NCBI GenBank assembly: GCA_945876435.1 | Contig: CAMCOD010000017.1 | Location: 1-34,245 of the forward strand | Length of the DNA: 34,245 bases | Reading direction: 5' to 3' | DNA from: an uncultured Clostridia bacterium | Lineage (GTDB): Bacteria; Bacillota; Clostridia; Oscillospirales; Ruminococcaceae | Shown: positions 15,836-24,235 of the stretch, piece after piece | How the letters are laid out: each line of letters opens with the position of its first letter | Position numbering within the stretch: the first letter of the stretch is position 1 | The notes under the pieces: generated by a model | What the model saw: the letters and a program-made list of their open reading frames with translations, nothing else | Database searches by the model: none | Told to the model about the DNA's origin: nothing | Program-made: the position numbers and the translations under genes

Positions 15836-17023
15836 TTATTTAACCAGGTCTCTGGTATCGCGAGCGATCATCAGTTCTTCGTTGGTCGGGATAACAAAGA
15901 TCTTAACCTTGGAGTCATCCGCCTGAACCTCAGCTTCGACACCACGGGTGTTGTTCTTCACAGGGTCGATCTTGGCGCCCATATACTCCAGACCCTCTAC
16001 CAGCTTCTCACGCATATCGATAGAGTTCTCACCAACGCCGGCGGTGAATACAATCGCGTCCACACCACCCATAGCAGCGGCATACGCGCCAATGTCTTTC
16101 TTAACTTCGTAGATGAATTTGTCCAGAGCCAACTGAGCACGCTCATTGCCTTCCTCGGCAGCCTTGTCCAGATCACGGAAGTCAGAGGATACACCGGAGA
16201 TACCCAGTACACCGGATTTCTTGTTGAGGATGTTCAGCATGGTTTTGATGTCGTAGTTGTAACGGCCCATCAGATATTCCAGAATGGTAGCATCAATGTC
16301 GCCGGAACGGGTACCCATAGGCACACCAGCCAGAGGGCCAAGGCCCATAGTAGTGTCTACTACTTTGCCGTCTACGCAGGCAGACAGAGAGGAACCGTTG
16401 CCCAGATGGCAGCAGATGATCTTGCTGTGTTCTGGGTTGCCCAGCATGTCGATAGCACGGGCAGAAACATAACGGTGGGATGTGCCGTGGAAGCCGTAAC
16501 GGCGTACATCGTCATTCTCATAATATTCGTATGGAATTGCGTAGATATAAGCCTTCGGAGGCATAGTCATGTGGAAGGCAGTATCGAATACAGCTACCTG
16601 TGGTTTGCTTGGCATAACAGCCTGGCAGGCACGGATACCCATCAGGTTTGCAGGGTTGTGCAGAGGGCCAAGCGGGATGCATTTCTCAATGGCAGCGATG
16701 CAGGCATCGTCGATGAGACAGGACTCGGTGAAAGCCATACCGCCGTGCAGAACGCGGTGACCTACGGCATCGATCTCATCGGTGGATTTGATAACACCGT
16801 TGACATCGTCTACCAGAATATTCAGAACAGCCTGAATAGCCTCGGAATGGGTAGGCATTGGGATGTCCAGCACAACTTTATCGCGGCCTGGGACGCTGTG
16901 ATTCAGACGTCCGTCGATACCGATACGCTCGCACAGGCCCTTAGCGAAAACATCGCCAGTATCAGGGTTCATCAACTGATATTTCAGAGAAGAACTGCCT
17001 GCGTTGATAATTAAAATGTTCAT
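15836..17023 (-). CDS. ackA: Acetate kinase
   Basis: 395 residues, the usual length. Signature segments are NAGSSSLKYQ (7-16), GHRVLHGG, the adenosine-site CHLGNGSS and GTRSGDIDAT, and FTAGVGENS near the C-terminus. It converts acetyl phosphate plus ADP to acetate plus ATP, the energy-yielding end of acetate fermentation. The ATG at 17023 follows AGGAGG. pta is not adjacent here. The gene is divergent from tmcAL, whose enzyme consumes acetate and ATP. Confidence 0.97.
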   Translation of the reverse strand: MNILIINAGSSSLKYQLMNPDTGDVFAKGLCERIGIDGRLNHSVPGRDKVVLDIPMPTHSEAIQAVLNILVDDVNGVIKSTDEIDAVGHRVLHGGMAFTESCLIDDACIAAIEKCIPLGPLHNPANLMGIRACQAVMPSKPQVAVFDTAFHMTMPPKAYIYAIPYEYYENDDVRRYGFHGTSHRYVSARAIDMLGNPEHSKIICCHLGNGSSLSACVDGKVVDTTMGLGPLAGVPMGTRSGDIDATILEYLMGRYNYDIKTMLNILNKKSGVLGISGVSSDFRDLDKAAEEGNERAQLALDKFIYEVKKDIGAYAAAMGGVDAIVFTAGVGENSIDMREKLVEGLEYMGAKIDPVKNNTRGVEAEVQADDSKVKIFVIPTNEELMIARDTRDLVK

Positions 17024-17062
17024 TGTAATTTCCTCCTAAAGAGTTTTTTCCTGCGCAAAAAA

Positions 17063-17091
17063 TTGACACAGTGGTACATATTCTATATTAT
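17063..17091 (+). promoter_or_regulatory. Promoter of tmcAL
   Basis: TTGACA (17063-17068), a 17-base spacer, TATTAT (17086-17091). It lies in the 180-base divergent region shared with ackA. Confidence 0.8.
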
Positions 17092-17203
17092 TATAGTTAG
17101 ACCAATTTTTCAAGCGGTTCCGTACACTTTTTCCATTGTCACTAAAAATTATGGTCTTTTGTTTCTCATCTGGCTTAAAAAATGGCGGAAAGGAGGCTTC
17201 CTC

Positions 17204-18379
17204 ATGAAATGCGCGGTAATTATCGCGGAATATAATCCCTTTCACAAAGGACACCAGTGGCAGATCACTCGTCTGCGGGAAATGGGCTTCACTCATATTG
17301 CCGCTGTTATGAGCGGCTGCTTTGTTCAGAGAGGCGCCCCTGCCGTTTTTCACAAGGCAGATCGAAGCCGAATGGCTCTTCTCGGCGGTGTGGATTTGGT
17401 TATTGAGCTGCCCCTGCCTTACGCCTGTGCCAGCGCCCAGCGCTTCGCTTTCGGCGCTGTAGCTCTTGCAGACGCTTTGGGCTGCTCCGATGCCCTTTGC
17501 TTTGGCAGCGAATGCGGCAGCCTTTCTTTATTGGAGCAGACTGTGGATATTCTCCAAAGCCCGGAATTGCGGGAAAGGCTGACTCCGTACCTGGCCCAGG
17601 GCATGACTTTTGCCAAAGCCCGAACCCTTGCCGTTGAGGATCTTTCCTCCCCGGAGCTTGCCGCCCTTCTGCAGGAGCCGAACAACACACTGGCTATGGA
17701 ATATCTGCTTCAGCTTCGCCAGCTCCATTCAACGCTGACCCCCATTACCCTGCCCAGGAAAGGCGTCTCTCACCACGAGGAAGGGGCTGTAGGAGGTTTT
17801 GCTTCTGCCAGCCACATTCGTTCTCTTCTTTTTGAAAATCGATTGCAGGAGGCTACAGAGCTTCTGCCGGAGTGCTGTGCCGCTTTTGAGAAAAAGCTGG
17901 AGCCGGTATTCCGAAACGACCGTATTCTTTTGTCCCGGCTGCGCACCCTCAGCAGAGAACAGCTTTCCCATCTGCCGGACTGCTCGGAAGGGCTGGAAAA
18001 CCGCCTGTATGAAGCCATCCGCACTTCCTGCTCCATGGAGGAAATCTGGCAAAACACCAAAAGCAAGCGTTATTCTCTGGCCCGGATCCGGCGTTTGACC
18101 ATGAGTGCCTTTTTGGGACTGGAGGATGGATTTCACCAGCAGTTTCCGCCGTATATCCGGGTTTTAGGCTTTAATTCCGCCGGCCGCCAACTGTTGGCAG
18201 CCATGCGAAGCTGTGCCAAGCTGCCGGTATCCGGTTCTCTGGCCGATTTATCAGGCACATCTGCTTTAGCTGCTGATTTTGCCGCCTTAGAAAGCCGCTC
18301 GGTTGATTTATACAATCTGTTTGAATCAAAGCTGAAGCCCTGTGGAGAGGATTTCCGCTTCAGTCCTATCCGCATATAA
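17204..18379 (+). CDS. tmcAL: tRNA(Met) cytidine acetate ligase TmcAL
   Basis: 391 residues. It opens MKCAVIIAEYNPFHKGHQWQ, the nucleotidyltransferase HxGH motif of this family (H14-K15-G16-H17), followed by SGCFVQRGAPAVFHKADR and the conserved EPNNTLAMEYL. TmcAL activates acetate with ATP and makes N4-acetylcytidine at the wobble base of elongator tRNA-Met. The ATG at 17204 has GGAGG upstream; the longer frame from 17063 overlaps the promoter and is rejected. It has its own terminator. Confidence 0.94.
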   Translation: MKCAVIIAEYNPFHKGHQWQITRLREMGFTHIAAVMSGCFVQRGAPAVFHKADRSRMALLGGVDLVIELPLPYACASAQRFAFGAVALADALGCSDALCFGSECGSLSLLEQTVDILQSPELRERLTPYLAQGMTFAKARTLAVEDLSSPELAALLQEPNNTLAMEYLLQLRQLHSTLTPITLPRKGVSHHEEGAVGGFASASHIRSLLFENRLQEATELLPECCAAFEKKLEPVFRNDRILLSRLRTLSREQLSHLPDCSEGLENRLYEAIRTSCSMEEIWQNTKSKRYSLARIRRLTMSAFLGLEDGFHQQFPPYIRVLGFNSAGRQLLAAMRSCAKLPVSGSLADLSGTSALAADFAALESRSVDLYNLFESKLKPCGEDFRFSPIRI

Positions 18380-18385
18380 AGCAAA

Positions 18386-18418
18386 ATCCCCCTTTCTGCC
18401 GAAGAAAGGGGGATTTTT
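18386..18418 (+). terminator. Terminator of tmcAL
   Basis: The 12-bp stem ATCCCCCTTTCT/AGAAAGGGGGAT has a 5-base loop, then TTTT. Confidence 0.87.
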
Positions 18419-18462
18419 ACCGTCATAGAAGGGGCAGAGCACGGATATACTGAGAAGAAGCC

Positions 18463-19641
18463 TTATTCCCTGTGCCGCAAAAGTACACGATGCAAGGCTC
18501 TCACACCCTCGTCGGCGGCATCTCTGGGAAGCAGAACGGAGCACCGACGCTCTCCCAACCAGCTGCTCCCAAAGGGAATCCCCGCTTCCTCCAACTCAGA
18601 AAGCACTTCCTGCTTAACATGAGGGATACTGTGCAGCTGGCTGCCAACTACCGTTACCTTTGCCCACCGCTCATCGGCTTCCGCCCAGAGATTCCGTTCT
18701 TTCAGAGTTTTCTCCACTGTTTGACGATGGTGTTGGCTCACGGTAAAAAGAAGTTCATTATCCGCCGGCTGTTCGGTCAGATCCGGACGAACCTGACGAC
18801 GATACAATTCGGTCATGAAATGGCTCGCATCCTCCAAAGAAATCGAAGTAAGATGGTAACGCAGCACCGTACGATCCGCTGTGATCCCCTGCATTGAGGG
18901 CGGCCCATCTTTCACACCCCACACCAATGTTCCCGGCGCTTCGGTCAAGCTGGACAGCACCTCCAAATGTACCTGCTTCTCTTTTGCCAGCTCCACAGAG
19001 CGGTCATGGAGCACCTTGGCCCCCATGGAAGCCATCACCAGCATATCATTGTAGGTGATCTCTGGCAGCTTTACCGCCTCCGGGACGATCCGCGGATCTG
19101 CGGTATAAACTCCCTCCACATCCGTGAAGATCTGGCAGTGATCCGCGTTCAGCGCCGATGCCAGCGCCACTGCCGTTGTATCCGAACCACCCCGACCCAA
19201 AGTAGTAATATTTCTTTCCTCGTCCACACCCTGGAAGCCTGCAACGATCACAATATTTCCTTTTTCCAGCTGCTGAAGGATGCGCTGAGTGTCCACTTGC
19301 AGGATGCGGGCGTTCTGATGAACAGCATCCGTATGGATCCCCACCTGCCAACCGGTGAGAGACAGCGCCGGACAACCGATTTGGTTCAGCGCCATTGCCA
19401 ACAGGGAAATGGACATCTGTTCCCCTGTGGACAGCAGCACATCCATCTCACGTCCGGAGGGTGTTTTCGTCACCTCCATGGCCTGCCCGATCAGCTGATC
19501 CGTGGTCTTGCCCTGAGCCGATACCACAACCACCACTTGATTTCCCTGATGGTACACATCGGAAATGCGCCTGGCCACATGGCGCAGACGCTGTACATCC
19601 CGAACCGAAGATCCGCCAAATTTCTGCACGATCAGACTCAT
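18463..19641 (-). CDS. lysC: Aspartate kinase (monofunctional)
   Basis: 392 residues. The amino acid kinase domain carries KFGGSSV (7-13), FQGVDEERNITTLGRGGSDT (the phosphate and aspartate-binding loop), and FTDVEGVYTADPRIV. Two ACT-type regulatory segments follow (VLRYHLTSISLEDASHFM; AKVTVVGSQLHSIPHVKQEV), so feedback inhibition by lysine or threonine is likely. It phosphorylates aspartate, the first step to lysine, threonine and methionine. I chose ATG 19641 from the family start (MSLIVQKFGG); an ATG two codons earlier is possible. The ACT-regulator gene lies upstream on the same strand, but a terminator separates them. The symbol lysC is by function; paralogues may exist. Confidence 0.92.
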   Translation of the reverse strand: MSLIVQKFGGSSVRDVQRLRHVARRISDVYHQGNQVVVVVSAQGKTTDQLIGQAMEVTKTPSGREMDVLLSTGEQMSISLLAMALNQIGCPALSLTGWQVGIHTDAVHQNARILQVDTQRILQQLEKGNIVIVAGFQGVDEERNITTLGRGGSDTTAVALASALNADHCQIFTDVEGVYTADPRIVPEAVKLPEITYNDMLVMASMGAKVLHDRSVELAKEKQVHLEVLSSLTEAPGTLVWGVKDGPPSMQGITADRTVLRYHLTSISLEDASHFMTELYRRQVRPDLTEQPADNELLFTVSQHHRQTVEKTLKERNLWAEADERWAKVTVVGSQLHSIPHVKQEVLSELEEAGIPFGSSWLGERRCSVLLPRDAADEGVRALHRVLLRHRE

Positions 19642-19746
19642 AATCATCACCGCTTTCTGTGAAATGTCCTGCGTAAAACAGCGTTCTTTTACCAGTATAT
19701 GCATTTCACCGAAAATCGCCCTTGATGAAGTGTCTGTCCGGACAGG

Positions 19747-19775
19747 AAAAAAGCCATTGGATCTCCGATGGCTTT
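19747..19775 (-). terminator. Terminator of the HTH-ACT gene
   Basis: An 11-bp stem (AAAGCCATCGG arm on the minus strand, one G-U pair, 4-base loop) followed by TTTTTT. Confidence 0.85.
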
Positions 19776-19781
19776 CCTGAT

Positions 19782-20213
19782 TTAAGAGATTCGGTTGAGG
19801 CGGATGACACCACGGCACTGACGCAGACGGTCCAACAGAGCCGATTCCTCCATCTTCATATCTGTGGTGCGGATGCTGATGGTTGCCGGCGCGGCGCCGT
19901 CGGAAGGGATATTCTGGTTAACCGTTACAATATTGGCCCCACATTCATGGAGCGTATTCATTACTGCGGACAGAACCCCTGGCATATCCTCCAGAGAAAA
20001 GTACAGGGTGATGACCTCATGGTCATTCATACGGTATTCCAGCACCTTATCTTTATACTTATAGAAAGCGCTGCGGGACAGCCCCGCCATTTCCGCAGCC
20101 TGCGAGGAATTGCGCGCTTTTCCGGTAGCCATATATCGTTTTGCCTGCAGCACCTTGATAAAAACTTCTGGTACCGCGTCTTCTTCGATCAGATAGAATC
20201 GTTTTTCATTCAT
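19782..20213 (-). CDS. HTH-ACT domain regulator, UPF0735/PheB-like
   Basis: 143 residues. A helix-turn-helix-like segment (NSSQAAEMAGLSRSAFYKYK, 35-54) is followed by one ACT domain (VITLYFSLEDMPGVLSAVMN, 67-86, through about 139), which should bind an amino acid. The whole matches the UPF0735/PheB family, found beside aromatic or aspartate-family amino acid genes in Bacillota. ATG 20213 follows GGGAGG; the frame could extend to 20234 but that region overlaps the palindrome. Its position directly upstream of aspartate kinase suggests it senses an aspartate-family amino acid, which is inference. Confidence 0.85.
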   Translation of the reverse strand: MNEKRFYLIEEDAVPEVFIKVLQAKRYMATGKARNSSQAAEMAGLSRSAFYKYKDKVLEYRMNDHEVITLYFSLEDMPGVLSAVMNTLHECGANIVTVNQNIPSDGAAPATISIRTTDMKMEESALLDRLRQCRGVIRLNRIS

Positions 20214-20230
20214 GGCTCTTGGCCTCCCTG

Positions 20231-20247
20231 ACACGGAAAATCCGTGT
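20231..20247 (-). promoter_or_regulatory. Inverted repeat in the HTH-ACT gene leader
   Basis: ACACGGA-AAA-TCCGTGT is a perfect 7-bp inverted repeat with a 3-base spacer, 18 bases before the start codon and next to the ribosome binding site. It may be an operator for the HTH-ACT protein itself or a small hairpin affecting translation. Confidence 0.45.
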
Positions 20248-20391
20248 TAATTTTATATGGTTAATTGTACCACAAATCCATGTATTGTGTACAGATGTTT
20301 TTCTGGCAAGAGCACATTTTTCCCTATAATTTCGGCTGTTCTGCACAGACTAATTTCTGTAATTTTGTATTGATTGATAAGGAGAATTGCC

Positions 20392-21465
20392 GTGGATTCC
20401 AATCACCGCCAGCGTTTTATTTTGGATTCTGTCTTTTGGCTGTTCGTCCTGCTCTGGACATGGGCTGCCGTCAAATATATTTTGCCTGCCACACTGCCTT
20501 TTTGGATCGGTTTGGCCGTAGCCTGCCTGCTGAAGCCAGTGACCGTTTGGCTGACCCGGCTGTTGAAAGTTCGCAGAAAAAGCATCGCTTTTTCTGTGCT
20601 GCTTTTGTTTTATTTGCTGATTGGAGCCCTGTTATGGGCAGTGCTCAGCTTACTTTTTCAACAAATCGACACTGCGGTAGAACAACTTCCTCTTTTTTAT
20701 ACAGAAAACATCCAGCCCTTTCTCCACCGCTGCGCTTTGACCATCAATGGGCTTTTGGATGATTTTTCCCCGCAGACAGCTCAACTATTGGTAGCAAAGT
20801 CCGTCCAAATCACCAACGCACTCTCTGCCGGCCTGGCTGGTTTTTCCACTGATGTCCTGACTCAGGCCACCAGTCTGGCCAAAAGGGTCCCTTTTTGGCT
20901 GACAACCGTAGCCTTTTCCGTCCTGTGCTCTGTTTTTATCTCTATAGATTACAGCACCGTTGTTGCCTTCCTCCTGCGCCAGTTTCCAGCCAATATCCAA
21001 TCGCTTCTCCTGCGCTGCAAACGCTTTCTCAGCGATTCCTTATTCCGTATTCTGAAGGCTTACTTGATCCTACTGCTGATCACATTTGTCCAGCTTTTTG
21101 TGGGATTCTTTCTGTTGGGCATCCAGCAGCCTCTGTTTTGGGCAACAGTACTGGCTCTTCTGGATTTTCTGCCCTTTATCGGCACCGGACTGCTTTTGAT
21201 TCCTTGGGGACTGTACCACTTGATGGGAGGAAAGGCTGCTTTGGGCGCCGGATTGCTCATTTTGTTCGCGATCCTGACAATCGTCCACAATTTAATGGAA
21301 CCCAAGCTGGTCAGCAGCTCCATTGGACTGCATCCGTTGATCACATTGGTGGTAATGTACGCTGGACTGCGCTTTTTTGGCATGAGTGGGCTTCTTCTGG
21401 CGCCGCTTATTGTCCTGCTGCTTCGTTTTTTACAGCAGGAAGGCTATTTTCGATTCTACCGCTGA
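20392..21465 (+). CDS. ytvI: YtvI-like AI-2E family membrane protein (sporulation)
   Basis: 357 residues with about eight membrane segments. Two N-terminal segments and a third near 55-80 are followed by a long extracytoplasmic region (FQQIDTAVEQLPLF onward). The C-terminal helices carry FLLGIQQPLFWATVLALLDF-LPFIGTGLLLIPWGLY and HNLMEPKLVSSSIGLHPLIT, the AI-2E/PF01594 signature. Length and family match sporulation protein YtvI, though export of another small molecule cannot be excluded. The start is GTG 20392, with AAGGAG 7 bases upstream. It has no evident terminator of its own. Confidence 0.82.
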   Translation: MDSNHRQRFILDSVFWLFVLLWTWAAVKYILPATLPFWIGLAVACLLKPVTVWLTRLLKVRRKSIAFSVLLLFYLLIGALLWAVLSLLFQQIDTAVEQLPLFYTENIQPFLHRCALTINGLLDDFSPQTAQLLVAKSVQITNALSAGLAGFSTDVLTQATSLAKRVPFWLTTVAFSVLCSVFISIDYSTVVAFLLRQFPANIQSLLLRCKRFLSDSLFRILKAYLILLLITFVQLFVGFFLLGIQQPLFWATVLALLDFLPFIGTGLLLIPWGLYHLMGGKAALGAGLLILFAILTIVHNLMEPKLVSSSIGLHPLITLVVMYAGLRFFGMSGLLLAPLIVLLLRFLQQEGYFRFYR

Positions 21466-21492
21466 CCAAAAGAAGAAAAGAATCAAGAAAAA

Positions 21493-21520
21493 CTCCGCCC
21501 TGCTGCAGAACAGGACGGAG
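21493..21520 (-). terminator. Strong minus-strand terminator after a gene remnant
   Basis: On the minus strand the CTCCGTCCTG/CAGGGCGGAG stem (one U-G pair, 8-base loop) is followed by TTTTTCTTG. It lies 19 bases after the TAA of the remnant at 21540. Confidence 0.82.
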
Positions 21521-21539
21521 CAAAAAGGAGTATAGATAT

Positions 21540-21593
21540 TTAATTGAGGCTTGCTTTGATTTCTTCCATCTGTTCTGTGGTATATGTTAAGCC
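21540..21593 (-). pseudogene. Possible C-terminal remnant of a lost gene
   Basis: On the minus strand the codons before TAA (21542-21540) read GLTYTTEQMEEIKASLN, which looks like the amphipathic end of a real protein. It is followed by a strong terminator. The frame is closed upstream by TAA at 21594-21596, and only about 130 bases lie between it and the parvulin-like gene. The rest of the gene would have been deleted. A chance coding look over 17 codons cannot be ruled out. Confidence 0.3.
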
Positions 21594-21606
21594 TTAAGGC
21601 ACCAAA

Positions 21607-21643
21607 ACAATAGGCACATGGAAATAATCCATGTGCCTATTGT
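21607..21643 (-). terminator. Terminator of the parvulin-like lipoprotein gene
   Basis: A 16-bp perfect stem (ACAATAGGCACATGGA with its complement, loop of 5) followed by TTTTGG on the minus strand. The U-tract is short because the stem provides some of it. Confidence 0.7.
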
Positions 21644-21723
21644 GGCTTGTTGAGGCTGCCGGAAAGCCTGTAATCAAAGCTTGGGGAGATTACAGCCTTA
21701 CAGACGGCTTAAGAATGCTTTTA

Positions 21724-22779
21724 TTATCCAAGAATCAGTTTGCTTGGAGCAAAACGTTTCAGCGCGCTTTCGTTGAATTGTACATCAAGAGCCTCGATAT
21801 ACGCATCCATATCAGCCTGCATTTCTTCGTATTTCAAATCATACAACAGGGAAGTTTTCAAAGACTCAAAGTCCGCCGGATCGGAAACACCATCCTGACG
21901 GCAGCAGATCACCCAGTACTGTTCCGTTTCAACCAGTTCTACTGCGTTGTATTCCGCATCTTCCAGATACTCGATCACTTCTGCCGGAACGCCCTCGTCC
22001 CGTTTATCAATATAGGTGTAGCGGCTGCCGGTATCAATATCCTTATTGTCGGTAATAGGGGTATTTTCAAAGTCGTAGGCAATCATGACATCATTAAAGG
22101 TGTTGCCTGCTTTCATCATGGATTCCGCCTGCTCCATCCAGTAGTCCACATCGGATTTTACTTCGTTGTAGCTGGCCTCATAGGTTGCCTTCACCTGTGC
22201 TTTTTCTTCCTCGGTAGCGCTCTCGGAAACGGAAGCCTCTGCCGGCTTGGTGAAGATCATCAGACCTGCTTTCAGATAATTTTCGGTATAAATATTATGC
22301 AGCTCTTCTTCTGGTACTTCTTTTTCACCGCCTTCACCGTAGATTGCCATAAACACCTTGTCGGCCAGTGCGGAAGCTTCATTGATCGTCATAATGGACT
22401 CTTTGGATACGCGGTTTGCCTCATAAATGGAACCGCTGCTTTCCCAAGCGCTTTCCACATCAGCAGCGATCTCTTCCTTCTCCTCATCGGTCAGGCTGAG
22501 CCCCATTTCTTCTGCTCTTTTCAGGTAGCCCAGGATGTCCAGCACATAATCTTTTGCGCTTTCTGTCACTTTGCTAACGGTTTCCTCCGATTTCAGATAG
22601 CTGTTGCCCATATACATATAGCCGTACATACAGCTTTCCATCAGATCCGCAACATAAACGCCCACCGGCAGTTTTGTATCTCCGCTTTTTACGATCCAGC
22701 TTGCGTCAGCACAGCCGGTCATGCTGGTTGCCATTGCCGCAGCCAAAGCCACAGCAGTCATTTTTTTCAAACCTTTCAT
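21724..22779 (-). CDS. Parvulin/SurA-like lipoprotein (putative foldase)
   Basis: 351 residues. The signal peptide ends in the lipobox TSMTGC with lipidated Cys23. A helical N-terminal region with a conserved-looking VGVYVADLMESC segment and an acidic middle resembles SurA/PrsA chaperone domains. The segment from about 200 to 310 (LMIFTKP, GNTFNDVMIAYD, GSRYTYIDKRDEGVPAEVIE, YWVICCRQDG) follows the parvulin strand order but lacks clear catalytic residues. It probably assists folding of exported proteins outside the membrane, perhaps without isomerase activity. ATG 22779 has AGGAGG upstream, and a near-consensus promoter lies at 22842-22870. Confidence 0.78.
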   Translation of the reverse strand: MKGLKKMTAVALAAAMATSMTGCADASWIVKSGDTKLPVGVYVADLMESCMYGYMYMGNSYLKSEETVSKVTESAKDYVLDILGYLKRAEEMGLSLTDEEKEEIAADVESAWESSGSIYEANRVSKESIMTINEASALADKVFMAIYGEGGEKEVPEEELHNIYTENYLKAGLMIFTKPAEASVSESATEEEKAQVKATYEASYNEVKSDVDYWMEQAESMMKAGNTFNDVMIAYDFENTPITDNKDIDTGSRYTYIDKRDEGVPAEVIEYLEDAEYNAVELVETEQYWVICCRQDGVSDPADFESLKTSLLYDLKYEEMQADMDAYIEALDVQFNESALKRFAPSKLILG

Positions 22780-22841
22780 GGGGTTCGATCCTCCTATATT
22801 CATTGGTTTTTGGCTCCAAATCGCCATTCATATGCCAAATT

Positions 22842-22870
22842 ATTATACACCCAAACCGGTACCTTGTCTA
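22842..22870 (-). promoter_or_regulatory. Promoter of the parvulin-like gene
   Basis: On the minus strand TAGACA (22870-22865), a 17-base spacer, and TATAAT (22847-22842). Confidence 0.82.
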
Positions 22871-22914
22871 TAAAAAACCGGTGAACAGGCTGTAAATCCT
22901 TGCGTTTGTACAGA

Positions 22915-22940
22915 AAAACCACCCCGAAAAGGGTGGTTTT
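22915..22940 (-). terminator. Terminator of the ArsR-permease operon
   Basis: The AAAACCACCC/GGGTGGTTTT stem has a 6-base loop, with T-runs on the minus strand, 20 bases after the permease stop. Confidence 0.87.
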
Positions 22941-22959
22941 CCAGCATATTTTCAAATTT

Positions 22960-23964
22960 TTAAAGGAACAGCGGGGTTGCGGCATTAAAACCAAAGCCGA
23001 TCAACAGAATACCCACTACTACAACCGCCACAAAGGAGCCCAGAAGCTTTGGCTTGATCGCTTGTTTCAGCATGATGATGGACGGCAGAGACAGCGCCGT
23101 TACCGCCATCATAAAGGACAGGATGGTTCCCAACCCGGCTCCCCTTGCCCAGAGTGCCTCAGCAATCGGAATGGTGCCGAAAATATCCGCGTACATGGGG
23201 ATTCCTACTGCGGTGGCCAAAATGACAGAGAATGGGTTTCCGCTGCCCAGCAGATTCACAACCCACTCCTGTGGGATCCAGTTGTGGATCACTGCGCCAA
23301 TACCCACACCGATCAGAACATACTTCCAAACCTTGCGCACAATGGACGCCACCTGATTTTTGCCATAAACACAACGATCTTTCCAGCTAAGTGTTTCCTG
23401 CTGCGCCTCCGCAACCGGAGTTAGGCGAATAAACTCCTCCACCTGGTCTTCCATTCCCAGCTTATCCAGCAGTGCGCCGCCCAGAACCGCGAGAATGATG
23501 CCCACGATCACATAGGCTGCGGCGATTTTCAGGCCAAACACGCTGAGCAGCAGCAGAAAAGCTCCCAAATCCACCAATGGAGAGGAAATCAGGAAAGACA
23601 GGGACACGCCCACCGGAACACCTGCGCTGGCAAAACCAATAAAAATCGGGATGGAGGAACAGGAGCAGAAGGGTGTTACCGTTCCCAGCAGGGCGCCCAT
23701 CAAATTAGCGCTAAGCCCATGAAAACGCCCCAGGATTTTTCGGGTACGAGCCGGCGGGAAGTAACTCTGGAGATAGGATACGCCGAAGATCAGCACGGAC
23801 AACAGGATAAAGATTTTGATGGTATCATAAATGAAGAATACCATGCTGTCCGCAATGCGGCTTTCCATATTCATGCCGCTCAGCGACAGAAGCGCGTGGA
23901 CGCCTTCTTTCAGCCACTGCATCCCCAGCAGCTGCTTCTCAATAAAATTCCAAACAGCAGACAT
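22960..23964 (-). CDS. COG0701 permease (ArsP/YraQ-like)
   Basis: 334 residues with about eight to nine membrane segments. The hallmark is GTVTPFCSCSSIPIFIGFAS, with Cys100 and Cys102 in a membrane helix, followed by FLISSPLVDLGAF. A second half repeats the pattern (VILATAVGIPMYADIFGTIP). This is the PF03773 permease family; ArsP members export trivalent organoarsenicals, while many others are uncharacterised. It is the last gene of an operon behind a CPDC redox protein and an ArsR-COG0523 fusion, which fits efflux of a thiol-reactive metal or metalloid. ATG 23964 follows AAGGGGG. Confidence 0.87.
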   Translation of the reverse strand: MSAVWNFIEKQLLGMQWLKEGVHALLSLSGMNMESRIADSMVFFIYDTIKIFILLSVLIFGVSYLQSYFPPARTRKILGRFHGLSANLMGALLGTVTPFCSCSSIPIFIGFASAGVPVGVSLSFLISSPLVDLGAFLLLLSVFGLKIAAAYVIVGIILAVLGGALLDKLGMEDQVEEFIRLTPVAEAQQETLSWKDRCVYGKNQVASIVRKVWKYVLIGVGIGAVIHNWIPQEWVVNLLGSGNPFSVILATAVGIPMYADIFGTIPIAEALWARGAGLGTILSFMMAVTALSLPSIIMLKQAIKPKLLGSFVAVVVVGILLIGFGFNAATPLFL

Positions 23965-23977
23965 CCGAATCCCCCTT

Positions 23978-24217
23978 CTACAGCAGCTTTTCCAGCTGTC
24001 TTTTTACTTCCGCTGTGCTTGCGGCCTGGCCGCTGATGACCAGCTTGCCGTCCACCATAAGCGAAGGAGCCGTCATGACCCCAAGCAGGATAATGTCTCT
24101 TAGGGCGCTTACCCGCTGTACCTGAGCATCAATGCCCAACTCTTTCAAAGCTTCTTCTGTGCTTGCTTTCAGCTTATCACAATCCGGACAACCGGCTCCA
24201 ATCAGTTTAATTTCCAT
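23978..24217 (-). CDS. Small thioredoxin-like redox protein (CPDC)
   Basis: 79 residues with a thioredoxin fold reduced to its core. The active site CPDC is at 10-13, and the cis-proline loop is APSLMVDG. This is the small redox-active disulfide protein family (thioredoxin_3) that regularly neighbours COG0701 permeases. It may reduce the metal(loid) substrate, hand it to the permease, or keep the permease CSC pair reduced. The start is ATG 24217 with GAGGTG upstream. It lies 18 bases after the fusion gene and 13 before the permease. Confidence 0.9.
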   Translation of the reverse strand: MEIKLIGAGCPDCDKLKASTEEALKELGIDAQVQRVSALRDIILLGVMTAPSLMVDGKLVISGQAASTAEVKRQLEKLL

Positions 24218-24235
24218 AAAAATCACCTCAAAGTT

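Noticed and set aside
19642-19781. Possible lysine riboswitch before aspartate kinase
   Set aside because: The gap is only about 140 bases and mostly holds the terminator of the upstream gene. I see no lysine-riboswitch core. A 12-bp palindrome (CTGTCCGGACAG, 19734-19745) is present but isolated.
21631-22884. 417-codon plus-strand frame
   Set aside because: Antisense to the parvulin-like lipoprotein gene, which has a signal peptide, ribosome binding site, promoter and terminator.
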